The notes below the pieces were generated by a model. The model worked only from the letters and a program-made list of their open reading frames with translations. It made no database searches and was not told the origin of the DNA. From NCBI GenBank assembly GCA_002633005.1, contig NMRA01000004.1:1125066-1189065 (forward strand): a DNA stretch of 64,000 bases, given 5' to 3'. Shown here piece by piece: positions 19,501 to 31,640 of this stretch (within the stretch, counting starts at the first letter, position 1; each line of letters opens with the position of its first letter). This stretch comes from Phoronis australis. Lineage: Eukaryota; Phoronida; Phoronidae. A program made the position numbers and the translations under genes.

Positions 19501-22500
19501 ATTTGTTGTGAAACTTTGATTCTAAAGAATAGGTTTATATTTGGCTCCTTTCCCTTGTGGCTACACCTGCAGAAAAGCTGTTGATATTTGAATCCTTTGT
19601 CACAACACACATCCTCTAACACAAACCAAATCTCCATTGATGGATGACCAGCTGTGGTCACATTTATAGGATGATGGTATTATGAAAATGATTATTACTT
19701 GTCCATTGTGACTGAGACTACTGATTGAACAAGGAATAAGGTGCATATTAATGCTGTGCAATTGACAGGTCTTGCCATCAGTGGACCACTGTAGCTGTTG
19801 CAGTGCTCATCGCTTAACTAAACGCCAAGTCACATTTGGCTGGCTGGCAAAAATCCCATGTCCTGAGGTCACCAAAACTATCAAGCTCGGCTGCCCGTAT
19901 GAAGTTTTGAGATTTCCCGTTTTCGTGTTTTCCCGTCCGGCGAAAGAGTTTGTCGATACAAAAGAAAAAATGTCTGAAAAGCTGTAAAGCCACCCATTCA
20001 CTTGCACTCCTCCAATTTCCCCTGCAGATGCCCAGTTACTAATTGTAGGTGTACATTCATGCATTCAATCTGTGACTACTGACGGCGAACAACATAGGAT
20101 GCAGACGACCACATGGACAGGTGGTATAAATTTCGCCAATCTTGTCCGATTTTTGCTGGACAATTCCGACTTCTGTCCGTTTACTTTCTGTTGTAACTTA
20201 TCCGTGAATCTAAGGTTATAAATCTAGAAAAACTGTTAGTTATTTAAAATAATTGGAAGTCAACGTTAACTTTGGAACTAATTTAGAGGGAATTATTATC
20301 TTACTTCGATACTCGCAATGGCGACTTCGTGGTGACTTGAAATTTTTCCCTGCTCGCCAAACACAATCTAAGGTCGCATCGGTGACCTGCAAACAAGCGC
20401 TGTATTGTACTTTCTTTTATTACGTAGACATTTTTCAAAGACACCTGATCCCTGTGTCGAACATTACTTATAAATATTGATTAAATATGACTGTTGAGAG
20501 ACAATGAAGTTTGTCTCTGTGAGACATGGTATCTTCTATTGGAACAAGCTTTTGTCACTGAGCCCTCAGCTTCGGCAGCTCTGAAAGGGTTTTGTGAGAA
20601 CGTCTCCCACCTCATTCATGGGTGTAAAAAGTCCTTTACATTTTTGTTTAATTTATTTGGTGTAAATAAACAAAATGTTAAAATTTGGAGTTGGTGTACA
20701 ATGCATCTTTATTAATTAAAGATAGTTGCTCAGGCATTTCAACTGACACATTTGTTCATTGTTGGTCAGTTTAAACATATTAGATGAGCAAAATAGGTCG
20801 ATATAGCAGTAAAAAAAACACATTGTCACCTAGCAGAAAAAAGAGGGACCAAAGCAGACCTCAATCTAAGGATTAGTTTTTGTCGACTTTCGTACCAGAG
20901 ATAATCACTACATGTCGTGTTTGTGGTTTAATAAAGGGTGATGCAGCATTGTGTTATATCTAGTGCACTGCTGTGGAAGTCATGTCAAACAACCAAAATT
21001 TAATACGTTTGATACCATACATGATATATATTAATAATTATGTGTGCTGAAATGCTTGAAGTTGTTGCACAGAAAATGTAAGAAATGTCAACCGTGGAGC
21101 TTTTTAATACGTCCGACCAAAAACGATGTTATTGTGATTACACTGTTCACTGCAATGTAAATGTACAAGTTGGTCTTCACTAAAATTTGTTAAAATCAAG
21201 AAAAAAGAATTTTAGTTCAAACAGCTTTACGAAAACACTTTCAACATGAAAATAAATGGTTTATATTTATTTACAGTTTACTGACTCTGTCCTCAGCAAT
21301 TATTGTCCAGTTCCCTGGAAACACTACGAAAAATACTCTGGCGCTTGTTTTGCATGCAAACACACTTTTATTGTCTGGCTTTCATGATATAATTTAAGAT
21401 TGACATCTTGAGTAATTTGAGCTAAGCCTTTTGAACTGTACTTTTCGTCTCTCAGCCAACTGATACCCTCGGTAGATGTACAATCTTCATCTACCATGGG
21501 TATCAGAAATGTATTTCTCAGATTTTGAATGGCTAATGCTGTTGTTTACAGCGCCATCTGATGCTCAAAATATGTGACTGTTAAATCCATATAAACTTCA
21601 TTTTTACAGAAAATATACTGCTTGAAAACGTAAGAACTTCATAAATAATGAAGTAAAAATACTTTACTTAGTCATAGAAGAAAAAAGTAAATTGCCAGGT
21701 GAAAGTTCTCAGAAAATGTTCTACAGCTCAGGGCCCACTGACTAAAAGGACTTGTACATATGATTTTGAGATAGGAAACCCACACATTGAATGAAACATA
21801 AGTGAGAAAACAGTAGCAGCGTTTTTCAGATTTTATCTTGAACATTTATATCCAATGATTCTGTTGTTTTGCTATGAATGCGTCTCATTTTTTGCTAAAC
21901 TTTACCAAAAAGACATTGTCACGTGACCCACTTAATGACGGATTGGTACGAAGTTAAAATCATAGTCTACATAGTCTATAGGCTTTCTACTTTCAAGAAA
22001 ACATGTAAAACTTTGTCTAATTAATTTCTGTAGTTTTTTAGATATACCACTAAATACACGTACTTGTCGATGATGATATAAGGCCCTGTGTAGTCTATAC
22101 ATACATTGTAACCTTATGCTAGGGTTTTGTGCAGCTGCTGTCCTGTTATAGATAGATAATAAAGCTGTGTGTGCCAAGATGCTGCCTTTGGTTAGCAGGT
22201 GCTTACAACAGTAGTGCACAGCCTGTGGCAGCAATTTGTTTAGGGTTTGTGTAAAGTTAAGAAATATCTAAGATGAGCCCTGTAAACATGATTATTCTGT
22301 AAATCATTTATTGGAACATTAAAAATTCGATGATTTTTTGCACTGAATTTATCTTCCTAAAGTAAGGGCTTATGGGTGTACTTTTTAGACAAATTGAACT
22401 TAAGTTCACCTGTGTAGTCATCGTGGTGAAAACAACAGAGACCTCACAGTTCTTTGTTCTTGATTGATTACAGTGGGTGCTATAAATGTTACACTAGTGA

Positions 22501-23380
22501 CAGGTAGAGACCATACTTGAAAACAAACAAATTGACTTCCAAGCTCTAAAAGCCTGTCGAGAACTTTTGGTGTATTGTTAAAGTAAAAAGATGGTGTGAA
22601 TATTTGTTATTTTTTATTTTGAAGAGAATAATTTGCATTAAGGTAACATTATGAAAATTTCACAGCTTGCAAGTGGCAGGAGTAAACATGACTAGACCTA
22701 ATTAATGAGACCCCATTTTACACACCAATGCTGAAAGCACATTTGTTGTTTCAACACCAGCTGTTTATACCATTACACCTGCCAAATGCTGATAGATTGC
22801 TGTATTGTGACAATGTATCATTTTATGACAGATTAACTGTATTTTAATCTAATTGGGAAGAAATTGAGTTTGTACTAGGTTGAGAAAGGAGTAAACATTA
22901 TCAGGTGGTGCTGTTTTCTAAAACATTTTGAAAGTTTAGGCTGTTGTCTGTGAGATGGCAATTGTGACTGTCTACGTCACTAACAGTGAATGAGATGTGT
23001 AGGTGTTTTAGTCATTTCAACTGATTTGTACTTAAATAGTGTATCACAAGAGCTGTAAAATTTAGGTCAAGTGCTCTTGGTTTCTAGGTACAAAATGTTT
23101 TTCACCTTTGTGTTGAAGTAGTGGTTTTGTTCAACTCCGTTTGGACTGGAGTCTTTTCAAAAATTGGTCTCGGACAACTGCTCATGTGCAGTCTTTGAGA
23201 AAATGACACAATTCTGCGTTGCCTTTTAGTTGACTATCTAGGCAAAGTGCTTGGGAGCCCATTTTGTGGTTAGCAAGAAAGGTACTTATACAACCGCAAG
23301 TAATAACTCTAGAGAGATCTGGTATTTTACCTGTAATGCTTGGTTGGTATTCGAAGATATGCGCGATCTCACCCGACTAA
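16600..23380. other. No gene seen; T-rich non-coding stretch
   Basis: AT-rich sequence with many stops in all frames. Short open segments (for example 19772-19987 and 20253-20480) lack motifs. The only clear structure is the hairpin at 21461-21505. The stretch could be intron of a plus-strand gene whose exons I cannot see. Confidence 0.5.
21461..21505. other. 18-bp stem hairpin
   Basis: TGATACCCTCGGTAGATG and CATCTACCATGGGTATCA are inverse with two adjacent mismatches around a 9-base loop. The size is compatible with a small inverted-repeat remnant. No flanking duplication is recognised. Confidence 0.6.
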
Positions 23381-23383
23381 AGA

Positions 23384-23495
23384 AATGTTCTTGTGGATCT
23401 GTCCTTATGGGTCGTTCCTTGTAGTTCGTTCCTTGTGGATCTAATATTGCGGATCGTTCCTTGTGGATCATTCCTTGCGGATTGTTCCTTGAAGA
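23384..23495 (+). repeat. Minisatellite, ~14-16-bp GTTCCTTGTGGATC unit
   Basis: About seven imperfect units occur, including GTTCTTGTGGATC, GTTCCTTGTAGTT, GTTCCTTGTGGATC, ATTCCTTGCGGATT and GTTCCTTGAAGATC. The minus strand is open across it because the repeat lacks stops, but the peptide is only the repeat. Confidence 0.75.
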
Positions 23496-23499
23496 TCGC

Positions 23500-26400
23500 C
23501 GCAGCTACACCATGGCTGTAGTGCGTCATTTCATTGAAATGTGCTGTCTTTGCTGTTAAATGTGTCGACTAGTCACTTGTTAGGAGTCCTGTATTTTAAC
23601 AACCAGTTCATGCCTATTGTTCAGTGGTGAAAAATTGTGTCTCAAAATCGTGGACCCCTCCCTACACGTGACTGTTGCCATGAGTGTGCAGTGTAGGGAC
23701 AGAGGGACTGATGCTGGATTACGTGTGGGTGTTCCTGCTTTAAATAAGATTTTGTTCGTAATAAAACAATGTTCTGTGCTGGAGTCATTCTTTCACAAAA
23801 CCTATGATGGGTCAACCGTGACATTTTTGGTGCACACAGTCATCATGTTACATGGTGCACAGATAATTGTAGAAATTCTTATGTGGTAAATAAAAGTTTT
23901 AAAATTCCAGCTGATCACATCCTTACAGAATTGTGTATAATCCATAACAAGGTATGATCTTGTTCCTTGCTACAATGAGAAGTGATTTTTGATCGTGCAA
24001 CAAAGTGTTTCTCAATATTTAGTACCCAAAACCTTCCCATGTCTGTGAAAAGTATAACATGATTTCTGGATGTCTCTCAAAGTTGTTGAATGTTTTGTCT
24101 TGCTGACTCTCCAACTATCTAACTGAAATGCAGTGTTCAACATGGCAGGGAAAGTCTGAATCATCCCCCAATCTAGCATCACCCCATGTGTGGTGTATTA
24201 GAATGTAGTTGTCTATGTAACATTGGCCGCTGATGGTCTTGGACTAATATTAGTTATGGGTAGCAGCTGATGACTGTTGGCATGTATGCCTGTCACACTG
24301 AATGGTTCAGCTCTGCAGGAACAACTTGAGTGTGCTGAAGTGGACAAGTTTATAAACATTTCAGCCTGTGATGTGCTCTGATACACAGTGAGGCACTCCC
24401 CTTGCCATCTCATTTTCTTTGATGGCTTGCCTGCTGGAGTCTTGTACCATGGCTGTTTCTGGGGTTAATTAACACATGCAATCAGATTGACGCCAGGCTT
24501 GATGCCCTCTGCTGGTCTCTACTGTTGTATGAACTAACTGGTGATTCTAGGTGTTCAAATAAATCTCCCCTGTCTGAATTCCTTGAGTGATTACCTGGAA
24601 ATGAAGTCAGCGTGGTGCCCTAGACTGAACAGTGAAATAGGTCTGAGCTATAGTAAGCAAGCTTATATCACAGCTGTGTTGAAATTTGTCCTCTAGAACT
24701 TCTATTCCAAATTTCAGCGGTGCTTAAAAATTTAATTACAGACTAAATATTTTGGCAGGTGACGACTTAAAATATGTGTAAGATATCCTTTAGATCCAGC
24801 TTTAGTTTATCATTTTGCTGGTAATGACCAAATTCTATACTAGTAACAAAAAGTATTGGAAAATGAAAGACCTGATTTTTACATGCGTCAGTAACTCCTT
24901 TGAAGCCCACTGAAAGAGTAGCAGTGCTGGTGAATCACAGACAAAGTTCATGTGACACTTAACTGGAAGTTCCATTTGTTATTTTTGCTGATTACCATCT
25001 CATTAACATGTTGTTTAAATTAAGCCACCAGTGAACTCAGTGGCATGTTCACCTTTTCAACTGTTTATTTGCTGTTGTCATTTGTAAGGAGTAGGTGAAG
25101 TTCGCTGCCTCACTGGTGTTATAAGAGAGTAAGGCTTGTCTAAATGTTAAGAGCTTGTGAAGTCTAAACATACCCTTCCAATGGTAAATTACATCTAATT
25201 ACCTTTGTACCCAAGATAAGAACAGCATAAATCAGGCCAGGGATGACCTTTCCCTGGGAATGTTCAGAGGACTGGCTTGCATAATACTCTGTTGCACTTT
25301 GTCTGGCTCCTCTGGGTAATAGGCTGTTTTGTGACAGCTGAGGCCTAGACAGAATTTTAAGTTTTGTCCACAATTACTTGTTGTGACTGTTTCTGAGAAC
25401 ACTCACTGTCTTTTAATTGGTTTTGTTCACCTTGAAATTCTTATTTGCTTTTTCTTTATTGTGTTTGTTCCCTTATCTTGTCCATTCAATGATCATTCAA
25501 ACTAATTTACTAGCCTTGAAAATTGTACATTTATTTAATTTTGAATATTTCTGTTGTGAACTGATGTAATAAGCTTGATTTAGGAAGCTTGCAATGAGCC
25601 TACCATGTGGGTTCTTGATATTTGTGTTCATAATACCATTGATTTCAGTCATCGATTTTTCTCAGTTAGCTGTTTCTGTGTAAATGTTATGACTCTGTCC
25701 CCTTTTTACCGTGGAGATCAAATTTGCTAAAGCCCTTGGTTTGGATTTTGAGTGGCACATGGATTAACTCCAGACTTACAGTCTTTTCATTCACACTGCT
25801 TGTGAACCTAAATACTTACAGCAATATAATTTCTCAGTTGTTTACGTAATTACTGGCTAATGAAGTTACACCCTGTGGTCTTGCTTTATATCATGTCCTA
25901 ATGCTAGAAACTAGTGTTTTGAATTCAACCATTTGTTAGTATTAAGTCTGTTTATTGCTTCACTGAATTATTGAAGCTGCATTTTCCCCAGTTTAGCTGG
26001 CTTAAAAGACAAAATCTAATTGAGCCTTGCATTATACTTTCCTTAAAGTCCTCCTAGCACACGTTTTTAACCCTTACTGAATGCTTTTTAGCCTGTTAAA
26101 CAGGGCAAGATGCCGCTTTCATCCTTTTCTTTTAGTTAGGGGAACTTGTGCACAATTTTAACATCCGTAAAGTATTTGTTACTGAGAAATGCTAATTAAT
26201 TTTGTTCATACTGAAGTAGTTTCATGCGAGTTCCATTATACAGAGGGTGGAAACCAACTCATACTGCACATCTCAAAACTTGCCACACAATAAACCTTAC
26301 CTTACATTGGAAATTGAACTGCAACCATGTAAGTAGTATGGCAAAGCTTTTTCATTTTATAGCCACAATATTGCAGAATGGTACAATTTTATTTTATCAA

Positions 26401-28021
26401 AATTTTCAAAAACAGTAAAATAGGCACGTGCCTGTGATGAAGAGCGTGCCACTCGAAACGTGGGAGATATTTTGATAGAATTTAATGCTGATGTTCAGCT
26501 TTTGACTTAATGCTGTTTTACTCTTCTTAACCATAAGTAACTGCATGGCATTCTAACACCTATTTCATTTATTCTAGAAGAGTAAACTAGAAAACAATTT
26601 TACTCGATTGTTTGAAAACTTTATGTATAGTATGATTCTTTTCAACAAATACGATGAAATTTTAAAAACAAACCTTGTTCGGATATCAGGACACTTTACT
26701 ACAGGACAACTTTTAATGCATCTTAGCATGGGATGAAGGCACAAGTTACAAGTTGGAAGATAACGTTATTTAACCTGGCTCTACCTTTGGAACTGAATTA
26801 TGCCCCCTGATTTCATAATCCCCTCATTGCAGAACAAGTCACGTTTTTGGCCTTTGTTCTGTGTGTCTTTCCCCTTATAGCATCATATGGTTGGTGCCGA
26901 CATTTGGTCTTAAGTTTGTAGTTTTTTCATTTTACACAGTAAAAAGGGGAATTGAACTAATTTTTTGCGAGTTTTTGCAAGGCTAATTTTAATTGACAAT
27001 TCAGCACTGAATGTTTCTATCAATATACAATTGACAAATATGATGTCAGTAATCCAATGTTTACTTGATGGAGCATGAAATTTCTTCAACATCTGTGCTG
27101 ACATATGGTTATCGCGACTAATGACTTTGTGTTGATTAAAAACCTCATCTGTAACTGTGTACATTGCTGACTGCTGTATGTACGGCAGATTTTCGAAAGA
27201 GCCTCCATCAAGATAAAGCTCCCGTGTTGGGGTCGTTCGGGATCGTTAAGTACGTGCAGTGCATGTAGAAATTTTGGGGAAGATTTTTATATTTCTAAAT
27301 AATAATCTTTGAAATACTTGTTAAAATATTTCAAGTTAATCACTTACCAACAGAAGTGTAGTCAAACTTCTTTTATAGAAGGCTAGCCGCCAACTAAGTG
27401 AAAGCGTCCTCTAACCTACTTTATTTACAAAATGCTCCCCCCCTCCCTAATTTTTCCCATAGAACACAACCACCAAGGGCTCTTTCCGAAGTCACATTTG
27501 GTATAATGAATGTTTTGGTAGATAAATCTAGAATTGATGCACTAAATGGATTTGTTTTTTGTTTATTAGCGTAATGTCACATAAAAAGCAGAAATAGCGT
27601 AGGTGCTTACTTGTACGGACTGTCTGTATGTTGTATGGATTTTTGACAAAGTGGAGGTACGGAAGACCTGGTTTTTTTCTGCGAAGTTGTGCTTGTATTT
27701 CTCAAAAAGTTCCTTTTCGAATTGAAAACTTTATTTTTAGGAGGAATTATTAAATTAATCGTAATTGGTGTTTTTAAAGTCAAAAATGACCTATTGATAG
27801 TGAACACTTCCGCACCCTAACACCCCTGAATCTCCGGAAAAATATCTGTTTGACTGTCACGCATCCAGTCACCCGGCGACCAATGACATCGGTCTTACCA
27901 AGACAGTCTCGAACGTTTTTCAGCTGATGAGATCAACAAGTGCTAAACAAAACATGTTCTGCTTTACTGCTTGTGTTAATTTCTTTAGTTACTATGCACA
28001 CCTATATCGTTACATTGCGTT
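23500..28021. other. No gene seen
   Basis: Non-coding AT-rich sequence. The open segments at 23617-23889, 24213-24413 and 26224-26418 are short and without motifs. The segment 27830-28020 has patches (CACCCGGCGACC) resembling the ends of the 35.66-37.83 kb composite element. Confidence 0.5.
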
Positions 28022-28612
28022 TACTCTGACAAATGAACTCTGATGACACGCACACGCTTGCTCACTCACACGCAGATGAAATTCAAAACATATATTACAT
28101 GACAGCAACGTGTGTTCGTCCAGAGATTTTTCTTGTGTTGCGGAGTATGATCTAGCGCAGATTTGGACTTAATATGCAGTTAATCCCGACTCCACGGGAC
28201 TCCACAGGAACATAAAAATCTTACGGATGCTATTTTGAAAACTTTATGAGGACTTCAGGTAATTTGTTGTGTCAAAACTATATTTTGACTCAAGAATTCA
28301 AGTTGACCTATCAACGATCGCAAGGCAGCGATGCATCACTCAGCAAGTTTTCGCACTGGGATTTTCTAAAAAATGATTGTAATTAAACAACAAAGTTTGG
28401 TATCAATGCACTGCAATTTTGTAGAAACTCTGTCATAGGTTACAGATGCGTCACAGACCTTAAATTTTATGAATTCTTACTCACCATTTCACCTGTTTCT
28501 GAGACCGGGTTTCAACCACTTAGAAATATAATAAGCGCCTTCCCCCCTTCCGGAATCGAATTTTTTTTAAGCGCCCTAGGCCTTTACTTGGGCGAATACG
28601 GTAATGCAACTA
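28022..28612 (+). repeat. Inverted-pair repeat R3, copy 1
   Basis: It aligns with the reverse complement of 36110-36648. Landmarks in order are CTGACAAATGAAC, TGATGACACGCACACGCTTG, TTAATCCCGACTCCACGGGA, GACTCAAGAATTCAAGTTG, TCATAGGTTACA and AATAAGCGCC. It ends with GGGCGAATACGGTA, like other GCGC-type elements in the window. No long ORF is present. Confidence 0.8.
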
Positions 28613-28751
28613 AATCCTTCATTTTTGCGTCACAATGGTTTGTTTCCAACGTGCTTTGTTACTGGGTGGATAAGGTAATGATCAGAAAGCCCATTGCTAC
28701 TGATTGGCGACGGTCTGTGCCATTACATAGCTTGGGCTGCCTGTGCCCTGC

Positions 28752-29153
28752 TGCATGAAACAGTCCCAAATAGGGACTCAACTAAGTTCCCGAAATCTAC
28801 TGCGTATTTTTGGACTTGTGAAAGCATCGATTGCCCTTTCTTGTATTGTTTTAGTTTTAAGTCAACTTTTGACTTTGATACTAATCGAGAGTGAACTCTA
28901 CCTTAAATTGTCAATATTGTCGAAAATAAATAAGGATCTTTTCATGCAACACCCCCAATAATTTAAGGGCTAAGTCCTTATTTATTTTCAATAAACTCTG
29001 GGCTCAGTTTTTGGTTACGTATATTATTAGAAAATCTCATTAGTCAAAGAGGAGCTCATAATAAAGATGAAATGATCTAAGTCCATAAAGATGAAAATAG
29101 GCAAAAATACTTAGTGACCTTAGTTGAGTCCCTATTTGGGACTGTTTCATGCA
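28752..29153. mobile_element. MITE copy 2 (402 bp, 35-bp perfect terminal inverted repeats)
   Basis: The left end starts TGCATGAAACAGTCCCAAAT and continues for 35 bases, which are exactly repeated inverted at the right end. The interior aligns with copy 1 at 1216-1613 in the same orientation (ACTTGTGAAA, GTCAACTTTTGACTTTGATA, GGGCTCAGTT). No transposase is present. Its termini are better preserved than those of copy 1, so it is probably the younger insertion. Confidence 0.85.
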
Positions 29154-30792
29154 ACCAGCCACTGATGTCCAGCACAGCTGAATTCTTGTTGATCGAGGAT
29201 AGTATTTTATCTGATGAAAAATGTAGAAAATAAATGTGAAACTAAAAGAGGCGATACTATTGTTTGACGAAATGTAGAATATATATATAAGTAATTAAAA
29301 CAACAATAATGGATCAACTGAAATTTTCGGATATAATAACATCCTTTGTAAACAGAAACAGGAACAAATATGAAGAGATTTTTTGATGTGAGCGAGCGAA
29401 TATCTGGAAAAAATGTTTTTATCAACAGATACGTCTAGGAATGACTGGGACGAAACACAATTTCTCTTCATTCCCGGACATCTTGAGATGTTGGACATTT
29501 TATATGCAAATCGTTTGAATATCACACCGAAAATTTGATGGCATGATGATTGGATAAAGTTTATAAAAACACAGGAAAATGTCCCTTTGCATAAAATCTA
29601 TATAATGCTGTCTACCAACTAATCTATAGCCTCTAGCAATGAGGTGGAGTTCACCATGTCTCTTTAAAGCAGCTATATAATAACAGACAGTGGCTATTGT
29701 TTAGATGCTGTCTGTATTTTTTGCAAAGTTCAGGCTAACAGGAAGTGCCAGATTATCCAAATGCACTTCAGCGGTCATGTTTAAAGTTTTTTGGTGAAAT
29801 TCTAATTACTTCTGCTTGACAAATAATGAAGTAAAAATTGGACCAATCCTTTGTTGTTTTGGTATTGTCTTAAATTGCCCATTTTATACAGATGATATGT
29901 GTTTTGTATTTCCGTCTCAGGGCTCTAGGTCGGGGCTTGTTTCAAATTTTGGAAATAGGCAATATTGGCTGTCTTGAATTTAAGAGTTGCGGTCAACAAC
30001 AACCAGCATTCTCCTCAGTGTTGCACACTATAGGGATGCATGAAAACGTTGTGACACCTATTTTTGTGCATTTTATGAACTGCCAAGTCAATTATTGGCT
30101 GATTCTGTTAATTAAAGCAGCAGTATATGCAATTTGAAAAGTATGATGAACACCAAAATCGCCCATCTGCCGATCTTCGGAATTAAGAAAATTTAAAGCC
30201 GGCTTACCAAATTGAAGAATTTTTCCAGGAGCGAAACTTTGTTATGCAGTAGATTAGTACCAAAGCCTTTAACTTGATTAAAAACCGTAAATTTTTCTCA
30301 TCATGTTATTGCAAACGATGACACCTTTTGTTTAAAAATGTCAGAAGCATTTCACTTGTTTTGCACTCCATTAGCAAAGTTTTATTTATGAAGGGCACAT
30401 TATCTTATCAATTGCTGTGAATCCAGTGATAAAATCCCAAGATTTTAGGACTACAAGTTTTAATGTAAATCCTGCAAACATTTCCATGATGATAATGGTT
30501 GGTCTTTGCCCTTGGTTTTGTACACAACCTAAGGTTATGGATACATTTGTTTTGAGAAAGTCACTGGTTTGACCTGCTTGAAAATCAAAACTTGTTTTGG
30601 AAACAGGACCATCAACTGAGTGGGAGCTTATTGGCCTTTTAATGTAGGAATAAAAATGGTGCGCTAACATTCTTTGGTGTCCTCAAGAATAAAGAGCCTT
30701 TCATACTAACACTGACACGTCAATGTTTTGGTTTCGGGAGTTGCAGTCAGTATGAGCGCTTAACTTTGGTCCTGAATCGAAGTTGAACAGCG
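29154..30792. other. No gene seen
   Basis: AT-rich non-coding sequence. The segment 29892-30137 is open for 81 codons but has no motif. Nothing else is recognised. Confidence 0.5.
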
Positions 30793-30920
30793 CCAGTTAA
30801 CTTTGCACTAAACAGGTGGATTTAAGAGTAGCGTCGACGCTGCGGTGCTGTATGAACGGTCAATTTCGGTCCTAATGAAGTTATCGCCAAGTGCCACTGT
30901 TATCGTCAACAATTACAGGG
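30793..30920 (+). repeat. Dispersed repeat R4, copy 1
   Basis: GCCAGTTAACTTTGCAC, AGGTGGATTTAAGAGTAGCG and AAGTTATCGCCAAGTGCCAC match, diverged, the order and spacing at 60573-60710. Orientation is the same. Confidence 0.5.
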
Positions 30921-31091
30921 TAGTGCCGTAGCTAATAATCACCAATTGATTTAAAAATAAGTTTTATGTCAATTAGCTCATGTAAATGTTCCTAAACTGA
31001 CATTGACAGCGCTACCTTGCGATTACTTTGATGACGCCAGCATTACCTACCATTTACTTCGATGTTCATTAACTACTGAAGCCAGTATGAA

Positions 31092-31640
31092 CGGTCCAGT
31101 TAACTTCACTGTTTACTTTGACGCTCCGCTCAGACTGGAGTTAAGTCAATCTGAAAGGGCCTTTAGACCCAATGGGAAAGAAGGTGGTTTATAGACCATT
31201 CTAAATTAAGATGAGTCAGCAAACTAAAGTTGTTTGTATTACGTAAGTGCAGTGAGAAAGATTCATCTAACTATTTTCTCAACTGTTTTCTCAAATTGCT
31301 TGATCCAGCTGCCCATGGTTAAATTTCTGAACGTCGCAGTTGTAATCGAAGCAAAAGTTATAGCCAACAACATATTTTTCAAATATTCACCATTCTACCA
31401 CTAGAAGCACTTCAATTTATTATCCCTCCGTATATCCGATACTTGGAATTTAAGAAATACTCCTGCATAACGTTTTTGTAGCACCATATTGCAATAAAAT
31501 CGATAAGTTGTGCATCAAACTGATATCTTCAATTTCTGCTATTAACCAAAGCTGCCCTAAAATGTTCTGTTAACTTTGTAGTTTACACTGATGTGCCTCT
31601 GGTATCCAAATCAAAAGTCGGTCTGAAAAGGCCTTATCAC
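31092..31640 (+). repeat. Two-copy duplication (31092-31160 and 31567-31640)
   Basis: GTTAACTTCACTGTTTACTT..GACTGGAGTTAAGTCAATCT..GAAAGGGCCTTTA recurs as GTTAACTTTGTAGTTTACAC..AAATCAAAAGTCGGTCT..GAAAAGGCCTTAT. The spacing is about 475 bp. It probably belongs to the same element group as R4 just upstream. Confidence 0.5.

Noticed and set aside
23286-23471. Minus-strand frame with repeated DPQ/RS units
   Set aside because: A translation of the 14-16-bp minisatellite, not a protein repeat gene.
23384-23495. CRISPR-like array
   Set aside because: Units are contiguous and diverged, without unique spacers, and the genome is animal.
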